Source of the DNA: Amycolatopsis xylanica
GTDB lineage: Bacteria; Actinomycetota; Actinomycetes; Mycobacteriales; Pseudonocardiaceae
DNA length: 64,000 nt
Reading direction: 5' to 3'
Assembly (NCBI RefSeq): GCF_900107045.1
Contig: NZ_FNON01000005.1
Location: 124,001 to 188,000 of the forward strand
The translations under genes and the position numbers were made by a program. The notes under the pieces are model-generated. The model was not told where the DNA came from. It searched no databases and worked only from the letters and a program-made list of their open reading frames with translations. Below are positions 54,377 through 63,855 of this stretch, piece by piece; positions within the stretch are counted from its first letter, which is position 1, and each line of letters begins with the position of its first letter.

Positions 54377-55033
54377 CTAGTAGCCGAGGGCGGTGCGGAT
54401 CTCGGGTTCGACGTCCGAGGTGGCCACGAAGAGGAGCTCGTCGCCGGGCTCCAGCGGGTCCTCGGGCTGGGGGACGATCACGCGGTCGCCGCGCAGGATC
54501 GTCACCAGCGCGGAGTCGCGCGGCAGGTTGAGCGCGCTCACCGGCTTGCCCGCCAGCGGGGTCTCCTCCGGCAGCGTCAGCTCGACCAGGTTGGCCTGGC
54601 TCTGGCGGAACGTCATCAGCCGCACCAGGTCGCCGACGCTCACAGCCTCCTCGACCATCGCCGCGAGCATGCGCGGGGTCGAGACGGCCACGTCGACACC
54701 CCAGGCGTCGTTGAACAGCCACTCGTTCGCCGGGTTGTTCACCCGCGCGACGACGCGCTTCACCGCGAACTCCGTCTTCGCCAGCAGCGAGACGACCAGG
54801 TTGACCTTGTCGTCGCCGGTCGCCGCGATGACGACGTCGCACAGCTGGATGCCGGACTCCTCGAGCGTCGACACCTCGCAGGCGTCGCCGAGCACCCAGT
54901 CGGCCTCCTCGACGATCTGCGGCTCGAACTGGTCGACCTCACGCTCGATCAGCATCACCTGGTGACGGCCGTCGATGAGCTCGGCGGCGATCGAGCGGCC
55001 AACGGCCCCCGCGCCCGCGATCGCGACCCGCAT
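54377..55033 (-). CDS. ceoC: TrkA/RCK-family potassium regulator CeoC
   Basis: A 218-residue RCK protein: N-terminal Rossmann fold binding NAD(H) (VAIAGAGAVGRSIAAELID) and a C-terminal TrkA_C domain (from about residue 135). RCK_C domains of this type bind c-di-AMP in other potassium transport systems. Encoded with CeoB as in M. tuberculosis (Rv2692). ATG overlaps the ceoB stop by one base. No Trk or Ktr channel gene is nearby. Confidence 0.92.
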   Translation of the reverse strand: MRVAIAGAGAVGRSIAAELIDGRHQVMLIEREVDQFEPQIVEEADWVLGDACEVSTLEESGIQLCDVVIAATGDDKVNLVVSLLAKTEFAVKRVVARVNNPANEWLFNDAWGVDVAVSTPRMLAAMVEEAVSVGDLVRLMTFRQSQANLVELTLPEETPLAGKPVSALNLPRDSALVTILRGDRVIVPQPEDPLEPGDELLFVATSDVEPEIRTALGY

Positions 55034-55698
55034 CAGCCCTCCTCTTCCGGTGCCCGCTGGGCGACGCTGGTGACATCACTGACGGTGCCGGACTTGGCGG
55101 CCACGTAGACCGTGTCGCCCTCCTGCAGCACGCTCTTCGAATTGGGGAGCACCGCGGTGCCGACGCGCATGATGAACGCGACCCGCGCGCCCGACTCCTG
55201 CTCCAGGTTGCGCACGCTGTGGCCGAACCAGCCCTCGTTCAGCGGGAGCTGCATGATCGCCACGTTGCCGGACGGGTCGCGCCACGCGGCGGCGACGCCG
55301 TCGGGCAGCAGCGTCCGCAGGAAGCGGTCGGTCGTCCACGGCACGGTCGCGACCGTCGGGATGCCCAGTCGCTCGTACACGGCGGCGCGCTTGTGGTCGT
55401 AGATCCGCGCGACGACGTGCTCGACACCGAAGGTCTCCCTGGCCACACGGGCCGAGATGATGTTCGAGTTGTCACCGCTGGACACGGCCGCGAAGGCGCC
55501 CGCGCGCTCGATGCCCGCTTCGATCAGCACGCCGCGGTCGAAGCCGACCCCGGTGATCTGCTGGCCGTGGAAGTCGCTGCCGAGACGACGGAAGGCCTGC
55601 TGGTTCTTGTCGATCACGGCCACCTCGTGGCCGAGCCGTTCCAGCGCCGCGGCCAGGGACGCGCCGACCCGGCCGCACCCCATGATCACCACGTGCAC
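55033..55698 (-). CDS. ceoB: TrkA/RCK-family potassium regulator CeoB
   Basis: A 221-residue RCK protein with nucleotide motif VVIMGCGRVGASLAAALE and a TrkA_C domain from about residue 130. Corresponds to Rv2691. Divergent from a KimA-like potassium transporter by about 100 bp; control of that transporter is plausible. GTG start at 55698. Confidence 0.92.
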   Translation of the reverse strand: MHVVIMGCGRVGASLAAALERLGHEVAVIDKNQQAFRRLGSDFHGQQITGVGFDRGVLIEAGIERAGAFAAVSSGDNSNIISARVARETFGVEHVVARIYDHKRAAVYERLGIPTVATVPWTTDRFLRTLLPDGVAAAWRDPSGNVAIMQLPLNEGWFGHSVRNLEQESGARVAFIMRVGTAVLPNSKSVLQEGDTVYVAAKSGTVSDVTSVAQRAPEEEG

Positions 55699-55799
55699 GC
55701 CACGTCCTCCTCCTGAAATCTCAGTTCACCCGTCCGCAGGTACCCGCGACACGACAGCGCCGAACCTACCGTGTTCCGTCCTACCGTTACGCTCTGGCG

Positions 55800-57833
55800 G
55801 TGTCGAAGTTTCCGACCGTTCTGAAGAGGCTCGTCCTCGGTCGCCCGTTCCGCAGTGACAGGCTCGCCCACACGCTGCTCCCCAAGCGCATCGCGCTGCC
55901 CATTTTCGCCTCCGACGCGCTGTCCAGCGTCGCGTACGCGCCCGAAGAGATCTTCCTGACGCTGAGCGTCGCCGGGCTGTCCGCGTACGCGTTCGCGCCG
56001 TGGATCGGCGTGGCGGTCGCGGTGGTCATGCTGGTGGTCGTCGCGTCGTACCGGCAGAACGTGCACGCCTACCCGAGCGGTGGCGGCGACTACGAGGTCG
56101 CCAACACCAACCTGGGCGGCAGATTCGGCCTGACGGTCGCCAGCGCGCTGCTCGTGGACTACGTGCTCACCGTCGCGGTGTCCACTTCGTCCGGTGTGGC
56201 GAACATCGGCTCGGCGGTTCCCTGGGTGGCCCAGAACAAGGTGCTGGCCGCGATCATCATCGTCGCCGTGCTGACCGCGCTGAACCTGCGCGGCGTCCGT
56301 GAGTCGGGCAAGGCCTTCGCGATTCCGACATACGGGTTCATCATCGGCATTTTCGGCATGGTCATCTGGGGCCTGTTCGAAGCCGCGACCGGCACCGAGC
56401 TGCGTGCCGAGAGCGCGGGTTTCGAGCTGCACGCCGAGGCGTCGCTGACCGGGTTCGCCTTCGTCTTCCTCATCCTGCGCACGTTCTCGTCCGGCGCCGC
56501 GGCGCTGACCGGTGTCGAGGCGATCAGCAACGGCGTGCCCGCGTTCCGCAAGCCGAAGTCGAAGAACGCGGCCACCACGCTGCTGCTGATGGGCGTGCTG
56601 GCGGTGACCATGCTGGTCGGCATCATCACGCTGGCGATCATCACCGACGTCAAGTTCGCCGAGCACCCGGAGACGCAGCTCTCGGGCACCCCGGCGGGCT
56701 ACGAGCAGAAGACGATCGTCGCGCAGATCGCGCACGCGGTGTTCCCGTCGTTCCCGCCCGCGTTCTACTACATCTCCTTCTCCACCGGCATCATCCTGCT
56801 GCTGGCGGCGAACACGGCGTTCAACGGCTTCCCGGTGCTCGGCTCCATCCTGGCGCAGGACCGCTACCTCCCGCGTCAGCTGCACACGCGGGGCGACCGG
56901 CTGGCCTTCTCGAACGGCATCCTGTTCCTGGCCGCCTTCGCGCTCGTGCTGATCGTCGCCTTCGACGCCGAGGTCACCCGGCTGATCCAGCTCTACATCG
57001 TGGGTGTGTTCGTGTCGTTCACGGTCAGCCAGGCGGGCATGATCCGCCACTGGAATCGCTTGCTGGCCCAGGAGACCGATCCCGCCGTGCGGCGCCGGAT
57101 GCGGCGCTCGCAGACGGTCAACGCGATCGGCCTGACGATGACCGGCACCGTGCTGGTGATCGTGCTGATCACGAAGTTCCTGCTCGGCGCCTGGATCGCG
57201 ATCGCCGCCATGGTGGCGATCTACCTGCTGATGACCGCGATCCGCCGCCACTACGACCACGTGGCCGCCGAACTGCGGGAAATGGACCAGGAAGAGACCT
57301 CGGCCGTGGTGCTGCCCTCGCGCAACCACGCGATCGTGCTGGTGTCCAAGCTGCACCTGCCGACCATGCGCGCGCTGGCGTACGCGAAGGCGATGCGCCC
57401 GGACGTGCTCGAGGCCGTCACGGTCAACGTCGACGACGCCGACACCCGCAAGATGGTCAGCGACTGGGAGAAGCACAAGTTCAAGGTGCCGCTCAAGGTC
57501 ATCGAGTCGCCGTACCGGGAGATCACCAAGCCGGTGCTCGACTACGTCAAGCGCATCCGCGGCGACAACCCGCGCAACGTGGTCACCGTGCTCATCCCCG
57601 AGTACGTGGTCGGTCACTGGTGGGAGCAGGTGCTGCACAACCAGAGCGCGCTGCGGCTCAAGGGCAGGCTGCTGTTCCAGCCGGGCGTCATGGTGACGAG
57701 CGTGCCGTGGCAGCTGCGGTCTTCGGAGAAGGCGCGCGACCGCGACCGCCGCGCCAGGCCGCTGGCGGGCGACGTCCGCCGCGGCTTCACGCCCGCTCCG
57801 GGCAAACCACCAGAGAAAGAAAGCCTTAAGTGA
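55800..57833 (+). CDS. kimA: KimA-like APC-superfamily potassium uptake transporter
   Basis: A 677-residue transporter. The membrane part (about residues 30-450) and a C-terminal cytosolic domain match my recollection of Bacillus KimA: IFASDALSSVAYAPEEI, SYRQNVHAYPSGGGDYEVA, LVDYVLTVAVS, ALTGVEAISNGVPAF, FSNGILFL and the late HNQSAL. KimA is a high-affinity K+/H+ symporter inhibited by c-di-AMP. The same gene is Rv2690c, annotated only as a membrane protein. Placement beside two RCK proteins supports potassium. GTG start at 55800. Confidence 0.85.
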   Translation: MSKFPTVLKRLVLGRPFRSDRLAHTLLPKRIALPIFASDALSSVAYAPEEIFLTLSVAGLSAYAFAPWIGVAVAVVMLVVVASYRQNVHAYPSGGGDYEVANTNLGGRFGLTVASALLVDYVLTVAVSTSSGVANIGSAVPWVAQNKVLAAIIIVAVLTALNLRGVRESGKAFAIPTYGFIIGIFGMVIWGLFEAATGTELRAESAGFELHAEASLTGFAFVFLILRTFSSGAAALTGVEAISNGVPAFRKPKSKNAATTLLLMGVLAVTMLVGIITLAIITDVKFAEHPETQLSGTPAGYEQKTIVAQIAHAVFPSFPPAFYYISFSTGIILLLAANTAFNGFPVLGSILAQDRYLPRQLHTRGDRLAFSNGILFLAAFALVLIVAFDAEVTRLIQLYIVGVFVSFTVSQAGMIRHWNRLLAQETDPAVRRRMRRSQTVNAIGLTMTGTVLVIVLITKFLLGAWIAIAAMVAIYLLMTAIRRHYDHVAAELREMDQEETSAVVLPSRNHAIVLVSKLHLPTMRALAYAKAMRPDVLEAVTVNVDDADTRKMVSDWEKHKFKVPLKVIESPYREITKPVLDYVKRIRGDNPRNVVTVLIPEYVVGHWWEQVLHNQSALRLKGRLLFQPGVMVTSVPWQLRSSEKARDRDRRARPLAGDVRRGFTPAPGKPPEKESLK

Positions 57834-59023
57834 CCAAAAAGGACTGGACCGGCCGCACACTCGAGCTCGAAGTGGGCGCGGTGGCACACGGCGGCCACTG
57901 TGTGTCCAGATCGGACAACCGGGTGGTCTTCGTCCGCCACGCGCTGCCAGGCGAGCTCGTGCTCGCCGAGGTCACCGAGGACAATGGCGGCTCGTTCTGC
58001 CGCGCCGACGCCGTCCAGGTGCTGCGCCCGGCCGGCGAGCGCGTCACGCCCCCGTGCCCGCTCGCGGCGCCCGGCGGGTGCGGCGGCTGCGACTGGCAGC
58101 ACGCGTCGCCCAACTACCAGCTCGAACTGAAGTCGAAGGTGGTCGCGGAGCAGCTCCAGCGCCTCGCGGGCATCGAGCGCGAGGTCCGCGTCGAAGCGCT
58201 GCCCGGCGGTCCGCTGGGCTGGCGCAGCCGCGTCCGCCTGGTCGCGGGCCGCGACGGCCGCGCGGGCTTGCGCGCGCACCACAGCCACGACGTCATCGCG
58301 CTCGACGACTGCCCGATCTCGATCCCGGGCGCGCTCGACGACGCACTCGACCGGAAATGGCGCCCTGGCACGGAAATCGAGGTCACGCTCGACGGCTCGA
58401 GCCGTTCGCACCTGCGCGAACTCACCACGGTCAAAGGAAAGACCCGGGGCAGGCAGCTCATCGGCGGCACGGCGTTCCAGCACGCGGCCGGGCGCGACTG
58501 GCGGTTCGACGCGCACGGTTTCTGGCAGGTGCATCCCGACGCGGCGAACACCTTCGCGTCACTGGTCGGCGAATGGGCCGAGGCGCCGCGCGGCGGCCGC
58601 GCGTGGGATTTGTACGCCGGGGTGGGACTTTTCGCTTCGGTGCTGGCCGGGCAGGTCGGGCCGGACGGCGACGTGCTGGCGATCGAATCGGGGTACCAAG
58701 CCGTCGAGGACGGACGGGAGAACCTGGCCGATCTGCCGCAGGTGCGCTGGGAGTGCGGTCGCGTCGAGCGTCTGCTCGAGGCCGCCGAGAAGCCGGTCGA
58801 CGTGGTCGTGCTCGACCCGCCGCGCAAGGGTGCCGGCAAGGCCGTCGTCGAGGCGATCGTGGCCGGGCAGCCGGACCGGATCGTCTACGTGGCCTGCGAT
58901 CCCGCCGCGCTGGCGCGGGACGTGGCGACGTTCGCGGAGCACGGGTACGGCCTCACGGACCTGCGGGCGTTCGACGCCTTCCCGATGACGCACCACGTGG
59001 AGTGCGTGGCGCTGTTGTCGTGA
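57830..59023 (+). CDS. TrmA/RumA-family RNA uracil-C5 methyltransferase
   Basis: A 397-residue SAM-dependent RNA (uracil-5) methyltransferase. N-terminal TRAM-like domain (LELEVGAVAHGGHCV), Fe-S type Cys motif around CPLAAPGGCGGCDWQH, SAM motif DLYAGVGLFA, the VVLDPPRKGAGK motif and catalytic Cys in VACDPAALARD. Corresponds to Rv2689c. It methylates tRNA or rRNA uridines. GTG start overlaps the transporter stop by 4 bp, and its TGA lies inside a family A palindrome. Confidence 0.93.
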   Translation: MTKKDWTGRTLELEVGAVAHGGHCVSRSDNRVVFVRHALPGELVLAEVTEDNGGSFCRADAVQVLRPAGERVTPPCPLAAPGGCGGCDWQHASPNYQLELKSKVVAEQLQRLAGIEREVRVEALPGGPLGWRSRVRLVAGRDGRAGLRAHHSHDVIALDDCPISIPGALDDALDRKWRPGTEIEVTLDGSSRSHLRELTTVKGKTRGRQLIGGTAFQHAAGRDWRFDAHGFWQVHPDAANTFASLVGEWAEAPRGGRAWDLYAGVGLFASVLAGQVGPDGDVLAIESGYQAVEDGRENLADLPQVRWECGRVERLLEAAEKPVDVVVLDPPRKGAGKAVVEAIVAGQPDRIVYVACDPAALARDVATFAEHGYGLTDLRAFDAFPMTHHVECVALLS

Positions 59024-59062
59024 GTGGTATGACCGGTTAGAACCGGCCATACCACTCACGAC
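59018..59062. repeat. Palindromic element family A, copy 4
   Basis: TCGTGAGTGGTATGACCGGT pairs with the complementary right arm with one exception (GAC against GCC). It contains the TGA stop (59021-59023) of the RNA methyltransferase, and ends 4 bp before the next gene's stop on the other strand. Confidence 0.85.
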
Positions 59063-59065
59063 TCC

Positions 59066-59878
59066 CTAGCGCGTTTTGCGGGCGACGCCGCCGATCGCGG
59101 TCCGCACGGTCGGGTCCAGGTCGTCCGGGTGCCATTCGCCGACCGGCACCAGGCCGGGTTCGACCAGCTCGAAATCGCCGAAGAACGCCCGCACCTCCTC
59201 GGTGCTGCGCAGGACGCCCGGCGTGCTGGAGCGCTTGCTCACTTCCTTCAGGTCCGCGAGCTGGCTCTTCGTGTCGTTCTCGACCTCGGAGTCGGTCAGG
59301 TGCGAGATCACGTACAGCGACCCGGCAGGAAGCAGGTCGCGGTAGGCGCGGATCGCGTCGGCGACGCCCGTCGAGTCCGGGACGAAGTGCAGCACGGCCA
59401 CCGTCAGCATGCCGATCGGCTTGTCCGGGTCGAGCACGCCGGTCTCGAAGGCCTCCTGCCACACCTGGCGGTGGTTGCAGAGGTCGGCGTGGATCACCGC
59501 GTGGCGGTCCGGGTCGCCTTCTTCTTCGAGCAGGATCCGCGCGTGCGCGACCGCCACCGGCTCGATGTCGACGTAGACGCACCGGCTGTCCGGGTCGAGC
59601 TCGTCGGCGATCTCGTGCACGTTGCCCATGGTCGGGATGCCGGACCCGAGGTCGAGGAACTGGGTGACCCCGTTCTCGATGCAGTACCGCACCGCCCGGC
59701 CCAGGAACGCGCGATTCGCCCGCGTCGCCTGGCGTAGCTCGGGATACGCCTTGAGCGCCATCTCGCCGTACTGCCGGTCGATGGCCCAGTTCGCCGTGCC
59801 GCCGAGCGCCCAGTCGTAGGCGCGCGCCGCGTTCGGCCGGTCGAGGTCGATGCCCGCCGGCTGGTGCTCGGATCTCAT
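59066..59878 (-). CDS. PF04672-type S-adenosyl methyltransferase
   Basis: A 270-residue protein of the SAM methyltransferase family abundant in Streptomyces and Amycolatopsis (DUF574). Typical start GIDLDRPNAARAYDWALGG, SAM motif FLDLGSGIPTMGNVHE and acid YVDIEPVAVAHA. Many are catalytically uncharacterised. ATG 59878 follows GAGGAG and is favoured over an earlier start. Confidence 0.88.
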   Translation of the reverse strand: MRSEHQPAGIDLDRPNAARAYDWALGGTANWAIDRQYGEMALKAYPELRQATRANRAFLGRAVRYCIENGVTQFLDLGSGIPTMGNVHEIADELDPDSRCVYVDIEPVAVAHARILLEEEGDPDRHAVIHADLCNHRQVWQEAFETGVLDPDKPIGMLTVAVLHFVPDSTGVADAIRAYRDLLPAGSLYVISHLTDSEVENDTKSQLADLKEVSKRSSTPGVLRSTEEVRAFFGDFELVEPGLVPVGEWHPDDLDPTVRTAIGGVARKTR

Positions 59879-60000
59879 CCGTCTCCTCGGAAGTCGGTTC
59901 CGGGGATGATACGCCCGCATTCAGCCAGGCTTGAAAACGTTGCGCGCGCCGCGGCCGGTCGAGAAGACTGGTGGCTCACGTACTCACTGTGGGGGAGCAG

Positions 60001-60753
60001 ATGAAGTCACCTGTCCTGAGCCGTCGTGCCCTCGTGATCGCGGCCGCCGCGCTCGCCGCACTCGCCGTGACACCCGCCGCGGGAGCCTCGCCCGCCGATC
60101 CGGCGCTCGCGAACCACTGGCCGCTGGACGAGACGCAGGGCGCCACGGCGGCCGACGTCGTGGCCGGGCGGCAGCTCGGCCTGCTCGGCGGAGCGTCGTT
60201 CACCGGCGGAGCGCTGAACTTCGACGGTGTCGGCGGCCAGGCGCTCGGCGACCACGTCGACATCGCCACGGACCAGAGTTTCTCGGTCTCCGCGTGGGTG
60301 CGGCTCTCGGCGAAGAACTTCGGTGAGGTCACCGCTGTCAGCGTGGACGGCGACCGGACCAGCAAGTTCCGGCTCGGGCACATCGTGGACGATGACAACA
60401 ACCAGTTCGGCGCGTGGTCGTTCCAGGGACCGGAATCCGACACGGACAACGCCCAGGTGACCAAGGTCGCCGTGACCATCTTCCCGACGGAGGTCGGCCA
60501 GTGGGCGCATCTGGTGGGCGTGTACGACGCCGCGGCGCAGCGGGTTCGCATCTACCTCGACGGCACCCTGAGTGGTGAAGGCACGCTCACCACACCGTGG
60601 AACGCCGGCGGCGGCCTGCGTATCGGCGCGGCCAAGACGGCGGGGCAGGCGGACAAGTTCTGGCCTGGTGACGTCGACGATGTCCGCCTCTACCAAGGCG
60701 CGCTCACCCACACTCAGGTTTCCGAGCTGTACCGGGCGTACCACCCGGCGTAG
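60001..60753 (+). CDS. Secreted LamG-like jellyroll (concanavalin-like) protein
   Basis: A 250-residue protein with a twin-arginine-like or Sec signal (SRRALVIAAAALAALAVTPAAGA) and one LamG/ConA-like domain: HWPLDETQGATAADVV, SFTGGALNFDG, FSVSAWVRL, WAHLVGVYDAAAQRVRIYLDG and the terminal DDVRLYQGALTHTQVSELY. It binds carbohydrate or other surface ligands. No catalytic part. ATG at 60001 with GGGGGAG upstream. A family A palindrome follows. Confidence 0.85.
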   Translation: MKSPVLSRRALVIAAAALAALAVTPAAGASPADPALANHWPLDETQGATAADVVAGRQLGLLGGASFTGGALNFDGVGGQALGDHVDIATDQSFSVSAWVRLSAKNFGEVTAVSVDGDRTSKFRLGHIVDDDNNQFGAWSFQGPESDTDNAQVTKVAVTIFPTEVGQWAHLVGVYDAAAQRVRIYLDGTLSGEGTLTTPWNAGGGLRIGAAKTAGQADKFWPGDVDDVRLYQGALTHTQVSELYRAYHPA

Positions 60754-60756
60754 GGC

Positions 60757-60800
60757 TCGTGAGTGGTATGGCCGGTTAGAACCGGCCATACCACTCACGA
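60757..60800. repeat. Palindromic element family A, copy 5 (perfect)
   Basis: Perfect 21-bp arms beginning TCGTGAGTGGTATGGCCGGT around an AG centre. It lies between the converging LamG-like and GMC oxidoreductase genes, 4 bp before the latter's stop. Confidence 0.88.
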
Positions 60801-60804
60801 CCGG

Positions 60805-62349
60805 CTAGGCGTCGGCCTTGAGGAGGTCGGCGCACTTCTCGCCGATGGCCATGGTCGTGATGCACGGGTTGACCGCGACCAGGAACGGCATCGCCGAGCC
60901 GTCCGCGACCCGCAGGCCGTCGACGCCGCGGACCCGCAGCCGGGCGTCCAGCACCGCCATCGGGTCGTCGTCGCCGCCCATCTTCGCCGTGCACGACGGG
61001 TGGTAGACCGTGTTGTGCGTCTTGCGCAGGTAGTCGGCGATCTCGTCGTCGGACTGGGCGTCCGGGCCCGGCGCGAGTTCGGCGCCCGCCCATTCCGCCA
61101 GCGCGGGCTGCGAGGCGATCTTGCGGGCGAGGCGGATGCCGTAGGTCATCACGCGCATGTCGTGCGGGTCGCTGAAGTACCGCGGATCCACCCGGGGCTT
61201 GTCGCGATAATCCCTGCTGCGCAAGCGAACCGTGCCCGTCGAGCGGCTGCGCGTGACGTTCGGGGTCAGGCAGAAGCCGTTCTCCGTCGTGGGGTAACCG
61301 TGGCGCAGCGTGTTCATGTCGAACGGCACGGAGCCGTAGTGGAACATCAGGTCAGGGCGGTCGAGGCCGTCCTCGGTCGTGGTGAAGATCCCGATTTCCC
61401 ACCACTGCGTGGATTCGGTGACCATGGGCCGCTTGGCGTCCCACTGGATCACGCCCTCGGGGTGATCCTGGAGGTTCGAGCCGACGCCGGGGGAGTCGAC
61501 CAGCACGTCGACGCCGACCTCGCGCAGATGCTCGGCCGGGCCGATGCCGGAGAGCATCAGCAGCTTGGGCGTGTCGATCGCGCCCGAGCTCAGGATCACC
61601 TCGCGCCGCGCGCGCAGCGGGACGCCGTGGATCAGGTCGTCGGCCAGGTACTCGGCGCCGGTGCAGCGCTTGCCGTCGAAGGTCAGCCGCCGGACGCGGG
61701 CGCCGGTGCGGACGTCGAGGTTGGGCCGGTCCAGCACCGGGTGCAGGTACGAGACCGAGGCCGACGAGCGCGTGCCGTCCTCGCGGGCGTTGATCTGGAA
61801 CCAGTTCGCGCCGTGGGTGACCGTCGTGCCCGAGTTGAACTCGACCTGGGGGATACCCGCCTGCGCGCAGGCTTCGAGCAGTGCGACGCCGGTCGGGTCG
61901 TGCGGTTTGACCGAGCGGATGGTCACCGGGCCGGAGCGGCCGTGGTGCTCGCCTGGCCCGTCGTTGGTCTCAAGACGCTTGTACAGCGGGAAAACGTCGG
62001 CGGCGGACCAGCCGGGCAGGCCGAGAGAGGCCCACTCGTCCAAGTCCTCGGCCGGTGCCCAGAAGGCGATGCACGAGTTGTGCGACGAGCAGCCGCCGAG
62101 CACGCGGGCCCTGGCGTGGCGCAGGAAGGAGTTGCCGGATTCCTGAGGCTCGACAAGGTAATCCCAGTCGTAGCCCGACTCCAGCAGCGCCATCCACTTG
62201 GTGAGTGAGAGCACCGCGTCATCGTCCACATCGGACGGCCCGGCCTCCAGCAGGCAGACCGTGACCGACGGGTCCTCGGTCAGTCTGGCCGCGACCACCG
62301 AGCCCGCCGTGCCGCCGCCGACCACGATGTAGTCGTACTCGTCAGTCAC
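60805..62349 (-). CDS. betA: GMC-family FAD oxidoreductase (choline dehydrogenase-like)
   Basis: A 514-residue GMC flavoenzyme. The FAD motif IVVGGGTAGSVVAARL is at the N-terminus; GMC signatures include RVLGGCSSHNSCIAFW and SSGAIDTPKLLMLSGIG; the catalytic His is in NTVYHPSCTAKMG and the final Asn in AVNPCITTM. It oxidises an alcohol, choline being the commonest substrate when the gene is next to an aldehyde dehydrogenase. Overlaps the permease gene by 8 bp. The three genes read ALDH, permease, oxidase. Confidence 0.85.
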   Translation of the reverse strand: MTDEYDYIVVGGGTAGSVVAARLTEDPSVTVCLLEAGPSDVDDDAVLSLTKWMALLESGYDWDYLVEPQESGNSFLRHARARVLGGCSSHNSCIAFWAPAEDLDEWASLGLPGWSAADVFPLYKRLETNDGPGEHHGRSGPVTIRSVKPHDPTGVALLEACAQAGIPQVEFNSGTTVTHGANWFQINAREDGTRSSASVSYLHPVLDRPNLDVRTGARVRRLTFDGKRCTGAEYLADDLIHGVPLRARREVILSSGAIDTPKLLMLSGIGPAEHLREVGVDVLVDSPGVGSNLQDHPEGVIQWDAKRPMVTESTQWWEIGIFTTTEDGLDRPDLMFHYGSVPFDMNTLRHGYPTTENGFCLTPNVTRSRSTGTVRLRSRDYRDKPRVDPRYFSDPHDMRVMTYGIRLARKIASQPALAEWAGAELAPGPDAQSDDEIADYLRKTHNTVYHPSCTAKMGGDDDPMAVLDARLRVRGVDGLRVADGSAMPFLVAVNPCITTMAIGEKCADLLKADA

Positions 62350-63841
62350 CCAGAACCTCCTCGATCGCCGCGTGGTCGGCCAGCACCCCGGTCTTGTGCC
62401 GCAGCACGAACCAGTAGTAGCCGAACCCGACCAGTCCCACGATGCCGACGAACAGCACCGCGCCCCATTCCAGATACCAGTGATACGGCGGCGTCGCGTT
62501 GTAGACGTCGCGCCGGGGCCAGGCCAGGTTCACCACGACCGCGCCGCCCCACAGCACGCCCAGGATGTTGACCGGCAGGCCGAACTTGCCGAGAGAGAAG
62601 TACTTCTGGCCGGGCTGCTCGGGCGGCGGCCACTGCCCGCGCAGCCGTTTGAGCAGCATCGGCACCGTCACCAGCAGGTACGCCAGGTAGATCATGATGA
62701 TGCCGATACTGGTGATCACCGTGAAGATCTGCGGCTGGTTGATGTTGACCACCAGGATCAGCAGCGCGAGCACGCCGGTGATCACCGCGGGCACCACCGG
62801 CGTCTTGGTCTTCGGCGAGACCCGCGCGAGCTTCGACCCGGCGGGCAGGTTGTTGTCGCGGGCCATCGCGAACATCATCCGGATCGCCGCCGACTGCACC
62901 GCCAGGTTGCACACGGTGATGGCGATGACCACCGCGATCAGGAAGATCTTGCCGACCGTGCTGCCCAGCACGTCCAGCACGATGAACTGCAGCCCGCCCG
63001 TGTCGATCTGCGGGTTGTTGATGTCGCCCACGGCCATCAGCGCGAACAGCAGGATGAGCCCGCCGATGACGAACGACGCGATCAGCGCCCGCATGATCGC
63101 CTTGGGCGCGTTCTTGCGCGGGTCGTGCGACTCCTCGCCGAGCGAACTCGCGGTGTCGAAGCCGTACATGACATACGTGGAAGCCAGCGACGCCACCAAG
63201 AACGCGCCGAAGTAGCCCCACGGCTGACCGGCGCCCTTGTCGTGCGTCTCCATCACCACCGACGGCCCGCGCGTGATGTTCACCGCCAGCGCGATGATCA
63301 GCAGCACCGCGGCGATCAGCTCGATGAACACGCCGACACTGTTGAGCGTCGCCATCAGCTTGACGCCCCAGGCGTTCACCAGTGTGGTGAACAGGATCAG
63401 CACGCCGCCGAGGATCACCGCGTTGACCGCGGGGTCCTCGGCGAACTGGAAGAACGACGCGATCTGCGGCAGCGTGATCTGGTAGGCCAGCGCTACCGCC
63501 GCGATGGTCACGATCGACGCGGTGAGCATCATCCAGCCCGCCAGCCACGCCACGTGCGGGTTGCCGAGTTTCTTCGACCAGTTGTAGATCGAACCGGCCA
63601 CCGGGTAGTGCGCGGCCAGTTCGGCGAAGGACAACGCGACCATCAGCTGGCCGGCGAACACGAGCGGCCACGACCACCAATAAGCCGGGCCACCGAAGGA
63701 AAAACCGAAATAGAAGAGCTGGAACGTGCCGGTCAGGATCGAGATATAGCTGATGCCGGCGGCGAAAGTGTGGAAGTTGCCTAGCGTCCGTTCTAGTTCC
63801 TGCTTGTATCCGAACCCTGCGAGACCGTCGTCAGCCGACAT
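62342..63841 (-). CDS. APC-family permease (amine or choline-like uptake)
   Basis: A 499-residue permease with start YKQELERTLGNFHTFAAGISYISILTG, typical of the BAT/GabP-like APC branch, and about 12 helices. Between the aldehyde dehydrogenase and GMC oxidase genes it probably imports their substrate. ATG 63841 follows AAAGGA. Overlap with the oxidoreductase suggests co-translation. Confidence 0.86.
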   Translation of the reverse strand: MSADDGLAGFGYKQELERTLGNFHTFAAGISYISILTGTFQLFYFGFSFGGPAYWWSWPLVFAGQLMVALSFAELAAHYPVAGSIYNWSKKLGNPHVAWLAGWMMLTASIVTIAAVALAYQITLPQIASFFQFAEDPAVNAVILGGVLILFTTLVNAWGVKLMATLNSVGVFIELIAAVLLIIALAVNITRGPSVVMETHDKGAGQPWGYFGAFLVASLASTYVMYGFDTASSLGEESHDPRKNAPKAIMRALIASFVIGGLILLFALMAVGDINNPQIDTGGLQFIVLDVLGSTVGKIFLIAVVIAITVCNLAVQSAAIRMMFAMARDNNLPAGSKLARVSPKTKTPVVPAVITGVLALLILVVNINQPQIFTVITSIGIIMIYLAYLLVTVPMLLKRLRGQWPPPEQPGQKYFSLGKFGLPVNILGVLWGGAVVVNLAWPRRDVYNATPPYHWYLEWGAVLFVGIVGLVGFGYYWFVLRHKTGVLADHAAIEEVLGD

Positions 63842-63855
63842 AACGCGTCCTTTCG

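Noticed and set aside
55699-55799. c-di-AMP (ydaO-type) riboswitch before the KimA-like gene
   Set aside because: Only about 100 bp separate it from ceoB, too short for that riboswitch plus a promoter, and no matching motif was seen.
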